Origin: JAXMAR01 sp046350295
Lineage (GTDB): Bacteria; Planctomycetota; Planctomycetia; Gemmatales; Gemmataceae
Length of the DNA stretch: 64,000 nt
Direction of reading: 5' to 3'
Assembly: GCA_046350295.1 (NCBI GenBank)
Contig: JAXMAR010000019.1
Location: 1 to 64,000 of the forward strand
In this document: positions 16,353-24,813 of the stretch, one piece after another
Layout: each line of letters opens with the position of its first letter
Numbering within the stretch: position 1 is the first letter of the stretch
Notes under the pieces: model-generated
The model's input: the letters and a program-made list of their open reading frames with translations, nothing else
Told to the model about the DNA's origin: nothing
The model's database searches: none
Position numbers and translations under genes: made by a program

Positions 16353-16522
16353 CCGACGCCCCGGCTCAGCCAATCGCCTGGTTGTCCGCTTGCGGTTGCG
16401 CGCGCCACGCTTCTTGCCGCCGACATCCCGTCTCGAACTTTTCCCTGTCCTGCCGCACTTTTCGCTTCCCTTGTTCGTCTCGGGCCTTACAATCGACTCC
16501 AAATTCGAACCCGTGGCTCGTC

Positions 16523-17233
16523 ATGGACGCGACCTCTCCTACCCCCGTGGGGCAGGCCGCCGGGCCTGCCATGCCGGACCGCGTCCCTCTCGCGGCGGCC
16601 GCCGCCCCCGTCGCCCCCTCCGCGCTGATCGATTCCCCGCTTGCCGGCTACTCCCGCTCCACGCAGCTCGCCCTCGTCCTCCTCGTCGCCGGCGCCGTCC
16701 TTGTCCTTGGCGGCCGGGCGATCCTCAACGGCCGGGCCGCGGCGCCGGCGCCGGTCGTCGACACGCGCCTCGATATCAACCAAGCCTCGCGCGACGATCT
16801 CAATCTCCTCCCCGGCATCGGCCCCGCCCTCGCCGACCGCATCGCGACCTATCGCGAGAAGCACGGCCGCTTTCGCTCCGTCGACGAGCTGACCAAGGTG
16901 TCGGGCATCGGCAAGGTGACCCTCGCCCGCCTGCGCGAACGGGTTGCCGTCTTTGACGATGTTCCGATTGCCGCGAAGGAAGACCTGAGCCGGCCCGAAA
17001 GGAGCCCAACGAGCAAGACATCGCCTCAGTCGCTCGATCCCAACACCGCTTCGCTCGCCGAGCTCGACACGCTTCCCGGCATCGGCCCCAAGTTGGCTCA
17101 GCGCATCATCGACGAGCGCGGGAAGCGCGCCTTCGAGCGCCCGGATGATTTGCGACGCGTGAAGGGCATCGGGCCCAAAACGATGGACAAGATTCGCCCG
17201 TTCCTCAAGCTGGGACCGGCCTCGGCTCCTTAG
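16523..17233 (+). CDS. ComEA-like membrane-anchored helix-hairpin-helix protein
   Basis: A 236-residue protein. A short Pro/Ala-rich head and one membrane helix (about 50-70, LALVLLVAGAVLVLGG) are followed by two ComEA-type helix-hairpin-helix modules: about 88-145 (DINQASRDDLNLLPGIGP) and about 175-232 (DPNTASLAELDTLPGIGP). Both keep the LPGIGPxLAxRI signature of non-specific DNA binding. The topology suggests periplasmic DNA binding, as in natural transformation. ATG 16523 is the first start that leaves the head intact. No other competence genes are nearby. Confidence 0.87.
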   Translation: MDATSPTPVGQAAGPAMPDRVPLAAAAAPVAPSALIDSPLAGYSRSTQLALVLLVAGAVLVLGGRAILNGRAAAPAPVVDTRLDINQASRDDLNLLPGIGPALADRIATYREKHGRFRSVDELTKVSGIGKVTLARLRERVAVFDDVPIAAKEDLSRPERSPTSKTSPQSLDPNTASLAELDTLPGIGPKLAQRIIDERGKRAFERPDDLRRVKGIGPKTMDKIRPFLKLGPASAP

Positions 17234-17260
17234 CTTCGCCCAATCCGGTCGCCGGACCCG

Positions 17261-18598
17261 TCAAATCCGCACGAAGATCTTGAAGCGATACATCACGTAA
17301 CACGCCAGCCAGAAGACCAGGCCGATCAGCGTGTACTGCAGCATCGGCGCATACAGCCCCGCCCAGTCCTTGAAGACATCCGCGCCGTAATAGTGCTTCA
17401 GCGGCCAGACGACCACGTCCTTGAGTACCATGCTCATTGCATAGATCGCGATCGAGTTCATCCCCACCACGACGAGGAAGAAGGTCCAGCGCCGGTAGCC
17501 GAGCACGTCGATGATGCCGTAGAAGCTCCCGAGAATGAGGCAGCAAATGCCTGTGGAGTAGAGCGCCCAGGACGGTGTCCAGATGCGTTTGACGAGTGGG
17601 CAGGCGCCGGTTTGGTCCAGCAGCACGCCCGCCGCAATCCCGCCGAGCCCGCCGAGAAACAGGACGATTAACTTGCGCCGCGACGAGGATCCCGAACGGA
17701 GCAGTTCGCCGCACATCAGGCCGAAGAGCATCGTCGCCAGCGAGGGGATGAAATTGATCGTCTGATAGCCGCCCGTGTTGACCTTGTACTCGACGACCTG
17801 CGGCAAGGCGTTGAGCCATACCAGGTCGATATCCTGGCCGGCGTTGGCGCTCTTGTGCCAGGCGGGAGCGATGCCGGTGAGATGCTCGGCCGCCCATTTT
17901 TGCGTGATCTTCAGCTCGGGCGCCCCCTTGGCGATATCGATGCCGGTCCCAGGCCACGCAACGTAGAGCAGCCAGGTCCCGACGAGAATGGCGGCGGCGG
18001 CGCCGGCCTGGACGCGGAAAGAACGGCCCCAGAGGAGGAAGAGGAACGTGTAGCCCAGGCCAATCTGGGTCAGGACGTTCATCAGGCCCCATGGCCCGTA
18101 GCGTTTCCAATCGGGGTCGAAGAAGGCGCCGAGGTTGCGCCAGTAGGCGAGGGCGATGCCCAGGAGGATGAGGATGAGCGAGCGGACGATGGCGTGCCGC
18201 AGCATCTGGCCGCGCGATTGGCCGAGGCGCTGCCGCTTGGCGTAGGAGAACGCCATGGCGACGCCGACCATGAACATGAAGGAAGGCTGGATCATGTCCC
18301 AGTAGCCGCCGCCGGTCCATTCGGCGTGCTCGCTATGGAAGTAGACATGTTGCCAGAATGTCGATGGGCCTTCCTTTTCCAGATGCGCCCGCGCCGTCGC
18401 CGCCAGGCCGAAGCCGTTGAAGGCGAGCGTGACCATGATGAGGCCGCGGTAGGTATCGAGGGACAGGAGGCGCTGGGCGACGCCGGCCGGGGCGGGCGTG
18501 GCGGCCGGGGTTTTGATACCGCGCGCGCCCGTCGGCGCGGGTTGATCCAGGACCGGTGTCTGTTTCGGCGGCTCGGCAAGGACGGATGGCGTGCTCAT
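17261..18598 (-). CDS. Polytopic membrane acyltransferase-like protein (DUF5009/HGSNAT-like)
   Basis: A 445-residue integral membrane protein with about ten hydrophobic helices. After a Pro-rich cytoplasmic head (1-40) it has the LLSLDTYRGLIMVTLAFNG signature shared with heparan-alpha-glucosaminide N-acetyltransferase-like proteins, then SFMFMVGVAMAFSYAKR and a conserved GMNSIAIYAMSMVL near the C-terminus. A role in acylating a cell-envelope glycan is plausible but not shown. ATG 18598 was chosen because it precedes the head and the LDTYRG motif at the usual distance. Divergent from purH. Confidence 0.85.
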   Translation of the reverse strand: MSTPSVLAEPPKQTPVLDQPAPTGARGIKTPAATPAPAGVAQRLLSLDTYRGLIMVTLAFNGFGLAATARAHLEKEGPSTFWQHVYFHSEHAEWTGGGYWDMIQPSFMFMVGVAMAFSYAKRQRLGQSRGQMLRHAIVRSLILILLGIALAYWRNLGAFFDPDWKRYGPWGLMNVLTQIGLGYTFLFLLWGRSFRVQAGAAAAILVGTWLLYVAWPGTGIDIAKGAPELKITQKWAAEHLTGIAPAWHKSANAGQDIDLVWLNALPQVVEYKVNTGGYQTINFIPSLATMLFGLMCGELLRSGSSSRRKLIVLFLGGLGGIAAGVLLDQTGACPLVKRIWTPSWALYSTGICCLILGSFYGIIDVLGYRRWTFFLVVVGMNSIAIYAMSMVLKDVVVWPLKHYYGADVFKDWAGLYAPMLQYTLIGLVFWLACYVMYRFKIFVRI

Positions 18599-18739
18599 GG
18601 CAGGAAACGTGATCGGCGCGGGGAGGGCGAGACCGCTTGATTGTGACAGGCGGCGGACCACGCTGCAAGTGCCGAGGGCCACCCCTAACGGGGCAGGGCT
18701 CGCCTCATACAATCGCTGCATCCACCACCCGAGGCAGCC

Positions 18740-20322
18740 ATGACCCCGCGCAAGATTCAACGTGCCCTTCTCAGCGTCAGCGATAAGACCGGGCTAATCG
18801 ATTTCGCCCGCGCCCTTGTCGATTTCGGCGTCGAACTGATCTCCACCGGCGGCACGCGGAAAACGCTGGCGGACGCCGGACTGCCGCAAGGACGTCTCCG
18901 GGTCAGGCCGGCTTCCCGAGATGCTCGACGGCCGCGTCAAGACCCATCCCAAGGTCCATGGCGGCATCCTCGCCATCCGCGATAACAAGAGCACCAGGCG
19001 ACCTCGCCACGCACCAAATCAAGCCCATCGATCTCGTCGTCGTCAACCTCTACCCCTTCGAGGCGACCCTCGCGAAAGGGAGCCCGCACGAGGAGATCAT
19101 CGAGAACATCGACATCGGCGGGCCGTCCATGGTGCGCTCGGCCGCGAAGAACCACCACGACGTCGCCATCGTCTGCGACCCGGGTCAATACCCGGAAGTG
19201 CTTGCCGAGTTGCGCGAACACAAGGGATCGTTGACGCTGCCGACGCGGGCGAAGCTGGCGGCGGCCGCCTTCGCCCGCACCGCCGCCTACGACCAGGCCA
19301 TCGCCGGCTATCTCGCGAAGCAGACCGGCGGCGAGCTATTGCCGCCACGGCTCAACCTCGGCTTCGAGCGGAAGCAATCGCTCCGCTATGGCGAGAACCC
19401 GCACCAGCAGGCGGCGTTCTATGTCGAGCCGGCGGTCCGCCACGCCTGCGTCGCCACCGCCGAGATCCTGCACGGCAAAGAACTGTCCTACAACAACATC
19501 CTCGATCTCGATAGCGCCTTGAACCTGGTGCGCGAGTTCGCCGAGCCGGCCTGCGTCGTCATCAAGCACAACAATCCGTGCGGCGCCGCGATCGGCGCCT
19601 CCCTCGTCGACGCCTTCGCCCGCGCCTATGAGGGGGACCCGTTGAGCGCCTTCGGCGGCATCCTCGGCTTCAACCGGGACATTGATGAAGCGACCGCCCA
19701 GCAGATCACCGAGCCCAATCGCTTCATCGAGTGCATCATCGCCCCCGGCTACTCGGAAGCCTCGTTCAAGCTGATCACCACGCGCCCGACCTGGAAGAAG
19801 AGCGTGCGCCTGCTCAAGGTCGGAGACCTCCGGGGGCTTACGCCGTCCGGCTCGCCTGACGCCCGCGGCCTCGATTACCGCCGCGTCGATGGCGGTTTGC
19901 TGGTGCAGAACCGGGACATCGAAGCGGACGACTTCAAGAACGCCAAGGTCGCCACCAAGCGGGCGCCGAGCGATAAGGAGATGCGCGACCTACGCTTCGC
20001 CTGGCTGGTCGCCAAGCACGTGAAAAGCAACGCGATCGTGCTGGTGAAGGACGGCATGGTGGTCGGCGTCGGCGCCGGTCAGATGAGCCGCGTCGATTCG
20101 GTCCACATGGCGGTGCGGAAGTCGGGCGAAAGGGTGAAGGGAAGCGTCCTGGCGTCCGACGCGTTCTTCCCGTTCCGCGACAACATCGACGAAGCCGCCA
20201 AGGCCGGCGTTGCCGCCATCGCCCAACCCGGCGGCTCGATGCGCGACCAGGACTCCATCGACGCCTGCAACGAGCATGGTTTGGCGATGGTGCTGACGGG
20301 GGTGCGGCACTTCCGGCACTGA
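18740..20322 (+). CDS. purH: Bifunctional AICAR transformylase/IMP cyclohydrolase, frameshifted, with an in-frame repeat insert
   Basis: Catalyses the last two steps of IMP synthesis. The N-terminal MGS-like cyclohydrolase starts at IQRALLSVSDKTGLIDFA with ISTGGTRKTL; the C-terminal AICARFT domain has SLRYGENPHQQAAFYV, HGKELSYNNILDLDSA, CVVIKHNNPCGAAIG, RDQDSIDACNEHG and the usual end GVRHFRH. Between about 18885 and 19010 the frame changes repeatedly (LPEMLDGRVKTHPKVHGG lies in another frame); comparing with the expected sequence, bases are missing at several points, for example AAGAG for AAGGAG and ACCTC for ACCCTC. A family A repeat at 19827-19856 adds about nine residues near GDLRGLTPSGSPDARG. 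The intact AICARFT part begins near 18990. Confidence 0.88.
19827..19856. repeat. Family A palindromic repeat, copy 2, inside purH
   Basis: CCTCCGGGGGCTTACGCCGT then CCGGCTCGCC, within the AICAR transformylase coding region. It keeps the frame and encodes roughly RGLTPSGSP, which I do not expect in the family. Confidence 0.8.
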
Positions 20323-20445
20323 TTGGGAGTGCGGCAGTTCATTGACGCTCTCGAATGGCGGCGCACACCTGCATGCGTTTCGCGCCGACAGCGTGCGGCG
20401 ACGGTTTCGCAAAAGCGCAATCCATTACCGCGCTCCAAATCTAAT

Positions 20446-21126
20446 TTAGAGCGACTCATCTTTTTCCCATACCACCTCATCGTCCTCCTCGCTGAGGGCG
20501 GCGCTCGTTGCCGGACCACCGACCACGAAGTGATATCCGTCCCGCCCACGGCTTCGCTCGAGCGTGCTGATGATTTGCCGACAACGGTCCGGCGTGTCGT
20601 AAGGCCCGTTGATGAATAAAGGTTTGCCGTCTTTGCCGAACTCGAATGTTTCGTCGCATGCCGCCGGGTCGATGTCGCCGAAGATGGCTTTCGCCTTGTG
20701 ATAGTCCGGGTGCGGAGCGAAGCCGAGCTTGCGCGCATACTCCACGGCGTCCTCGACCAGCTTGCGCACCTTGGCGGGCGCAGCCGTCTCCGCGTCCTTA
20801 ACACGTGGCAGGAAATCGCTTTCGTAGCTGAACCGTCCGACGATGTCGGCGTGAGCGTTCTTGACGCCGAGGCAGTAACGGTCGATCAGGAAGGTGGCGA
20901 AGGCGATGGAGCCATTGGGCAGTTCACGGCTAAGATAGGCCTGGCCGATACCTTGGTTCCAGAGCGTGGAGGCGATGCCCGCGTGCAGGATCGGATGGCG
21001 CGAGGCGGCGGCGAGACGTTCAGCGAGGCCCAGGCACTTTTCCCGGATCAGGAGGTGATGCTTTTCCTTGCGCTTGGCCACCTTCTTGGCGAGCTTCTTT
21101 TGACGCTTGCGAGGGTCCGTCGCCAT
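20446..21126 (-). CDS. Conserved hypothetical protein with a Lys/Arg-rich head
   Basis: A 226-residue protein I cannot name. ATG 21126 gives a very basic N-terminus (ATDPRKRQKKLAKKVAKRKEK-type), then a folded region with ILHAGIASTLWNQGIGQAYL, IAFATFLIDRYCLGVKNAH and YHKAKAIFGDIDPA, and an acidic tail EEDDEVVWEKDESL. The GIGQAYL...FATFLIDRYCLGVKN block suggests a conserved family found in several bacterial phyla. No signal peptide or membrane helix. It faces purH convergently. The basic head would suit nucleic-acid or ribosome contact, which is inference only. Confidence 0.75.
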   Translation of the reverse strand: MATDPRKRQKKLAKKVAKRKEKHHLLIREKCLGLAERLAAASRHPILHAGIASTLWNQGIGQAYLSRELPNGSIAFATFLIDRYCLGVKNAHADIVGRFSYESDFLPRVKDAETAAPAKVRKLVEDAVEYARKLGFAPHPDYHKAKAIFGDIDPAACDETFEFGKDGKPLFINGPYDTPDRCRQIISTLERSRGRDGYHFVVGGPATSAALSEEDDEVVWEKDESL

Positions 21127-21314
21127 GGCCGCATCCTTTCGTGTAGGAGGTCCGTTTCCCACGAACGCCGGAAGGCGTCTCGTCCACGCTCGTTTGATTA
21201 AGCGGGATGAACGCGGTCGGCAAGGTCAGGGCAGGAGGCTCGTCGTGGGGAGGAAGATCGAGGAGTCGTGACCGTCGGCAGTACGGGCGTTCCGCGGCAA
21301 ACGATCACGAACGG

Positions 21315-21530
21315 TCAGACAGGTTCCAGTTGGATCATCTTGCTCGCGGCGTTTGGCTTGGGAATGGGCTCGCCGCGCTCGCGCATGTCTTTCAAATGGA
21401 GTCGAATCGCTTCGCGGATCAGCGACTTCACCTCCCGCTTGGTGGCCCCGACAGCGACGCACCCTGGCAGGTCGGGAACGTACCCTCCGTAACTCGAAGG
21501 TCCCTTCTCGATGATGACGAGATACTTCAT
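21315..21530 (-). CDS. HicB-like antitoxin-fold protein (orphan)
   Basis: A 71-residue protein with the HicB partial-RNase-H fold: MKYLVIIEKGPSSYGGYVPD, LPGCVAVGATKREVKSLI, then IREAIRLHLKDMRERGEPIP. It lacks the C-terminal DNA-binding helix seen in full HicB proteins. Its ATG overlaps the stop of the isochorismatase gene (ATGA), so the two are in one operon. I found no hicA-like gene on either side, so a toxin-antitoxin role is uncertain. Confidence 0.82.
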   Translation of the reverse strand: MKYLVIIEKGPSSYGGYVPDLPGCVAVGATKREVKSLIREAIRLHLKDMRERGEPIPKPNAASKMIQLEPV

Positions 21531-22192
21531 TTCGACGCGCCCTTGAGGCTCGTCAGATATTGAACCGCCTCCTCCACCCCCACCACGTCGGCGAACCGCG
21601 CCTGCACGTCGAACAGCGTGAATTCATGCGCGATCTCGCAGCGATCCTCCACCGCCTCCCGGATGATGATCGGCCGCAGGTGGTAGACCTTGGCGTCGGT
21701 CGCGGTGGCGCGGACGCAGGCGCTGGTCGAGCAGCCCGTGATGAGCAGCGTATCGACGCGATGGCCCATGAGGTGGTTGACGAGCGTGGTGCCGGCGAAG
21801 GCGCTGGCGTGCTCCTTCTCGAAGACGGTCTCGCCGCGCTGCGGCGTTAGACGCTCATCGATGGCGCAGGCGTGACGGTCCCAGGACTTGTAGCCGGCTA
21901 CCGGCTCCGCCGCGGACTTGAACTGCGTTTCTTCGGTCCAGCGGGCGGTCGTGTAGAAGATGGGGACACCCTTGGCCCGGGCGGCGGTCAGCAGCTTCTG
22001 GATGGCGGCGACCGCCTTGTCGAGCCGGGCCGAGCCGCCGGCGTAGGCGGGGTCGGTCCAGCCGTTGGCCATGTCGATGACGACGAGGGCAGGGCTCTGG
22101 CCGAAGCCGAACCTGCCCTGAAAGATGCCGCGCTCCTTGTACCAGGCGTCGGCGGCGTCAATGGCGATGCGGAGGTGGTCGAGAGGAGTCAT
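21527..22192 (-). CDS. Isochorismatase-family cysteine hydrolase
   Basis: A 221-residue cysteine hydrolase similar to N-carbamoylsarcosine amidases. The triad is visible: Asp in LVVIDMANGWTDP (about 36), Lys in VFEKEHASAF (about 124) and Cys in LLITGCSTSACVRATA (the Cys of the SACVRAT motif, about 157), with the cis-peptide region just before it. It probably hydrolyses an amide or ureido compound in the cytosol; the substrate is unknown. ATG 22192 follows a GAGG-type site. First gene of a two-gene operon with hicB-like. Confidence 0.9.
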   Translation of the reverse strand: MTPLDHLRIAIDAADAWYKERGIFQGRFGFGQSPALVVIDMANGWTDPAYAGGSARLDKAVAAIQKLLTAARAKGVPIFYTTARWTEETQFKSAAEPVAGYKSWDRHACAIDERLTPQRGETVFEKEHASAFAGTTLVNHLMGHRVDTLLITGCSTSACVRATATDAKVYHLRPIIIREAVEDRCEIAHEFTLFDVQARFADVVGVEEAVQYLTSLKGASK

Positions 22193-22291
22193 CGGGTGGG
22201 CCTCGGAAGGAGGATGTTCCACCCTGCTTTTTATTGAAGCGCTTCGAGGCGCGGCGCCGTTACGCGGTTTCTGATCTTGTTCAGGTCGGAG

Positions 22292-23161
22292 TCAGGCGGC
22301 CGCACTGCAAACTCCCGTCAGCGCCTCCCGCACTGTCCGTTCCACTTCGGGCGCCCGCAAGCCCAAGCGATCCAGCGAACGCGTACACAGCGTCGTATGC
22401 TTCGGCAGATTCTCCGGCGCGATGCCGCTGTCCACCGCCCGCTTCGGCCGGACAAGACTCGGCTTCGCTCCCACCGCGTGCGCGGCCGCGAGTCCCATCT
22501 CGGCATAGCTCATGTCCCGCTCCCCCGAGACATGGAAAAAGCCGGAGCGCCGCTCTTCCGCGACCGAAGCCAGCGAGCGAACCGCGAACGCCAGGGGGAC
22601 CGGCGCCTGCACCATGTCCGAGAACGGCTCGATGACATGGCCCTGTCTCAATTCCGTCTTCCATTGCTCAAAGAGCGGAACGTGCGGCTCCAGGATCTTT
22701 GTGAAGCGGACCACGGCGACGCCGGCGCCAAGTTCGAGCAGGCGCCGCTCCAGCTCCGCTTTCTGCCGGCCGTATTCCGATTGTGGGCAGACCGGCTCAT
22801 CGACGCGGCGATACGGCTTGGTTCCGTCGAAGACCTGATTCGTCGACAGAAAGACGATGAAGGCGCCGCGCGCGTGCAGTGTTCGGGCGAGATGCAGCGG
22901 CGCGTGGACGTTGACCTTGGCGCTCGCATCCGGCTGCGTGCGGCACGTCTCCAGGCGGGTCACCGCCGCGCAGAGAAACACGACGCCGACATCGTCCGGC
23001 AGTCGCCAGCGGGCCGGATCTTCAGCAAGATCGAGGCTGACATGGCTTGTTTGCTCGGAACGGCGGGACGTGGCGATAACGGGCAGACCCTCCGCGTGAT
23101 AGCGACCGTGGAGGGCTTGCCCGACCTTGCTGTCGCCGCCGATGATGAGACGAGTTGGCAT
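22292..23161 (-). CDS. RmlD-like sugar-nucleotide reductase (extended SDR)
   Basis: A 289-residue NAD(P)-dependent protein of the dTDP-4-dehydrorhamnose reductase type. N-terminal LIIGGDSKVGQAL (glycine turn with a GxxxxxG spacing), VFLCAAVTRLETC, FLSTNQVFDG and the catalytic SEYGRQKAE (YxxxK) are present. The C-terminal half contains GFFHVSGERDMSYAEMG, typical of RmlD substrate domains. It begins the run of surface-sugar genes and precedes the methyltransferase end by 66 bp, so it may belong to the same minus-strand transcript. Confidence 0.87.
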   Translation of the reverse strand: MPTRLIIGGDSKVGQALHGRYHAEGLPVIATSRRSEQTSHVSLDLAEDPARWRLPDDVGVVFLCAAVTRLETCRTQPDASAKVNVHAPLHLARTLHARGAFIVFLSTNQVFDGTKPYRRVDEPVCPQSEYGRQKAELERRLLELGAGVAVVRFTKILEPHVPLFEQWKTELRQGHVIEPFSDMVQAPVPLAFAVRSLASVAEERRSGFFHVSGERDMSYAEMGLAAAHAVGAKPSLVRPKRAVDSGIAPENLPKHTTLCTRSLDRLGLRAPEVERTVREALTGVCSAAA

Positions 23162-23185
23162 TGGGATGCTCAGGAGGCATGGCGC

Positions 23186-23220
23186 CCTCCGGGGGCTTAC
23201 GCCACCCGGCTCGGCTCGCC
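23186..23220. repeat. Family A palindromic repeat, copy 3
   Basis: CCTCCGGGGGCTTACGCCAC then CCGGCTCGGCTCGCC, lying in the 66-bp gap between two minus-strand genes. It has an extra CGGCT compared with other copies. Confidence 0.75.
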
Positions 23221-23227
23221 CGTGTTC

Positions 23228-23902
23228 TTATTTCCGGCCCGCGCAGAGGGCGAAGAAGTAATGCGCCATGGGCGAGAAACCCGTGTGCACCACCTCGTCG
23301 TTCATCGAGAAGAGGAACACGTTGTGGAAGAACCGCTCCATCAGCTTCTTCATGCCGGCCGCGTCCTTGCAGTTGACGTGACCGATCTTGCTCTGGGGCG
23401 CGGCGTAGGCTTGCGAATGGATGGAGGGGGAGCCGATGACGGCGACGCCTTGCGGCGCCAGGCTGGCGGCGATGTTGCCGACGAAGCGGTCCTCGTCCTT
23501 GACCTCGATATGCTCGATGACGTCGAGCGAGTAGGCGGCGTCGAAGCCGCCGGGGGGAACGGGGCCGGACAGCATGTCGTGGACCTTGCACTCGAAGAAC
23601 CATTCCTGGTCCATGCGCTCCTGCACGTCGGCGACGAAAACGGGATCGAAGTCGATGGCGGTGAGGTGCTCGACCTCCTGAAGGACGATGCGCGAGCCGA
23701 AAGCGTCCGCGCAGCCGACCTCGAGGACGTTCTTCTTGCCGCTCAGCATCTTGGCGGCGAACTTGTAGCGCGACAGGACGAAAACGAGACGGCGCGGGTC
23801 GTCGGTCCAGACCTGGTTGGTCATGAGCCCGAAGCGGGTCAGTCCCTTCTGCTCGCGAATGTCGAGACAGTTCTGATACTGCGGTTCCTTCGTCGCGTTC
23901 AT
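23228..23902 (-). CDS. Class I SAM-dependent methyltransferase
   Basis: A 224-residue methyltransferase. Motif I is NVLEVGCADAFGSRIVL, then LTAIDFDPVFVADV (acidic ribose binder), motif IV FDAAYSLDVIEHIE and the post-motif segment ASLAPQGVAVIGSPS, a Methyltransf_11/23-like order. ATG 23902 follows a GAGGGG site; upstream sequence in the same frame is only a simple repeat. It lies next to the polysaccharide exporter genes, so it probably methylates a sugar or terminal residue of the glycan. Confidence 0.88.
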   Translation of the reverse strand: MNATKEPQYQNCLDIREQKGLTRFGLMTNQVWTDDPRRLVFVLSRYKFAAKMLSGKKNVLEVGCADAFGSRIVLQEVEHLTAIDFDPVFVADVQERMDQEWFFECKVHDMLSGPVPPGGFDAAYSLDVIEHIEVKDEDRFVGNIAASLAPQGVAVIGSPSIHSQAYAAPQSKIGHVNCKDAAGMKKLMERFFHNVFLFSMNDEVVHTGFSPMAHYFFALCAGRK

Positions 23903-23923
23903 TGACCCCTCCCCTTTTTTTGT

Positions 23924-23998
23924 CAATCCTAATCCTAATCCTAATCCTAATCTCAATCCTAATCTCAATCCTATCGTGATCCTAAGCGCGATCCTAAC
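23924..23998. repeat. CCTAAT microsatellite
   Basis: About twelve copies of a six-base unit (ATCCTA/CCTAAT), the first five perfect, then diverging (TCAATCCTAATC, GCGATCCTAA). It fills the gap between the methyltransferase and the ABC ATPase and is AT-rich against the local background. Confidence 0.85.
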
Positions 23999-24009
23999 CA
24001 CACCCACGG

Positions 24010-24786
24010 TCACGCGGCCTTCGCCGCCTCCTGTGTCTCGTGCGCCTTCTGGTTCGCCGCCGCCGTATACGCTGCGATCACTTGCTTGGGCGGCCCGTCC
24101 ATCTTCAGGTGGCCGTGGTCCATCCAGAAGCAGCGCGTGCAGAAGTCTTGCAGGAAGCCGAGGTTGTGCCCGACCATCACCACGATCTTGGCCCGGTGCA
24201 TGAAGTCGCGCATGCGCTGCTCCGCCTTCTGCTGGAAGGCGAGATCGCCGGTGGAGAAGACCTCGTCGATGAGCAGGATTTCCGGATCGCTCGAGGTGGC
24301 GATGGAGAAGGCCAGGCGCATCAGCATGCCGGAGGAGTAGCAGCGGATCGGCAGCTTGATGAAGTCGCCCAGTTCGGAGAAGTCGACGATCGGCTGCACC
24401 TTCTCCTTGATGTTCCGCGGCGTTTCCCCCTGGAGATACATGCGATAGAAGATGTTCTCTTCGCCCGAGGCCTCGATCTCGAAGCCGAGGCTGATATCGA
24501 AGAGGGAGCAGATGGAGCCGACCACTTCGCGACTGCCGCGCGTGGCGGGATAGACGCCGGCGATGGTGCGGAGGAGAGTGCTCTTGCCGGCGCCGTTGAA
24601 GCCGATGATGCCGATGCGTTCGCCGTCGACGACTTCGAAGGAGAGTCGCTGGAGGGCGCGAACCTCTTGCATGAGCTGGAGCTTCTCGCGCCTGAGGCGG
24701 CGCAGGAGGAACTCCTTGAGGCTGATCCCCTTCTGCTTGCGGATCGGGTAGGCGAGGTCGACGGTGTTGAAGCGGATAAAGGCCAT
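24010..24786 (-). CDS. Polysaccharide-export ABC transporter ATP-binding protein (Wzt/TagH-like)
   Basis: A 258-residue ATPase. Walker A GFNGAGKST, Q-loop region SLFDISLGFE, signature CYSSGMLMRLAFSIA, Walker B EILLIDEVFSTGD and the switch His in VVMVGHNL are complete. The SLFDISLGF segment and the ISLKEFLLRR lead-in are characteristic of the O-antigen/teichoic-acid subfamily that exports finished glycans with a Wzm-type permease. It lacks the extra C-terminal glycan-binding domain of some Wzt proteins. It follows the permease gene by 27 bp and must pair with it. Confidence 0.92.
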   Translation of the reverse strand: MAFIRFNTVDLAYPIRKQKGISLKEFLLRRLRREKLQLMQEVRALQRLSFEVVDGERIGIIGFNGAGKSTLLRTIAGVYPATRGSREVVGSICSLFDISLGFEIEASGEENIFYRMYLQGETPRNIKEKVQPIVDFSELGDFIKLPIRCYSSGMLMRLAFSIATSSDPEILLIDEVFSTGDLAFQQKAEQRMRDFMHRAKIVVMVGHNLGFLQDFCTRCFWMDHGHLKMDGPPKQVIAAYTAAANQKAHETQEAAKAA

Positions 24787-24813
24787 GCGGTTCTCGTTTC
24801 GCCGGGCGGGGGC

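Noticed and set aside
23924..23998. Telomere-like array or CRISPR
   Set aside because: The unit is a simple six-base repeat without spacers; it is a microsatellite, not a CRISPR or telomere.
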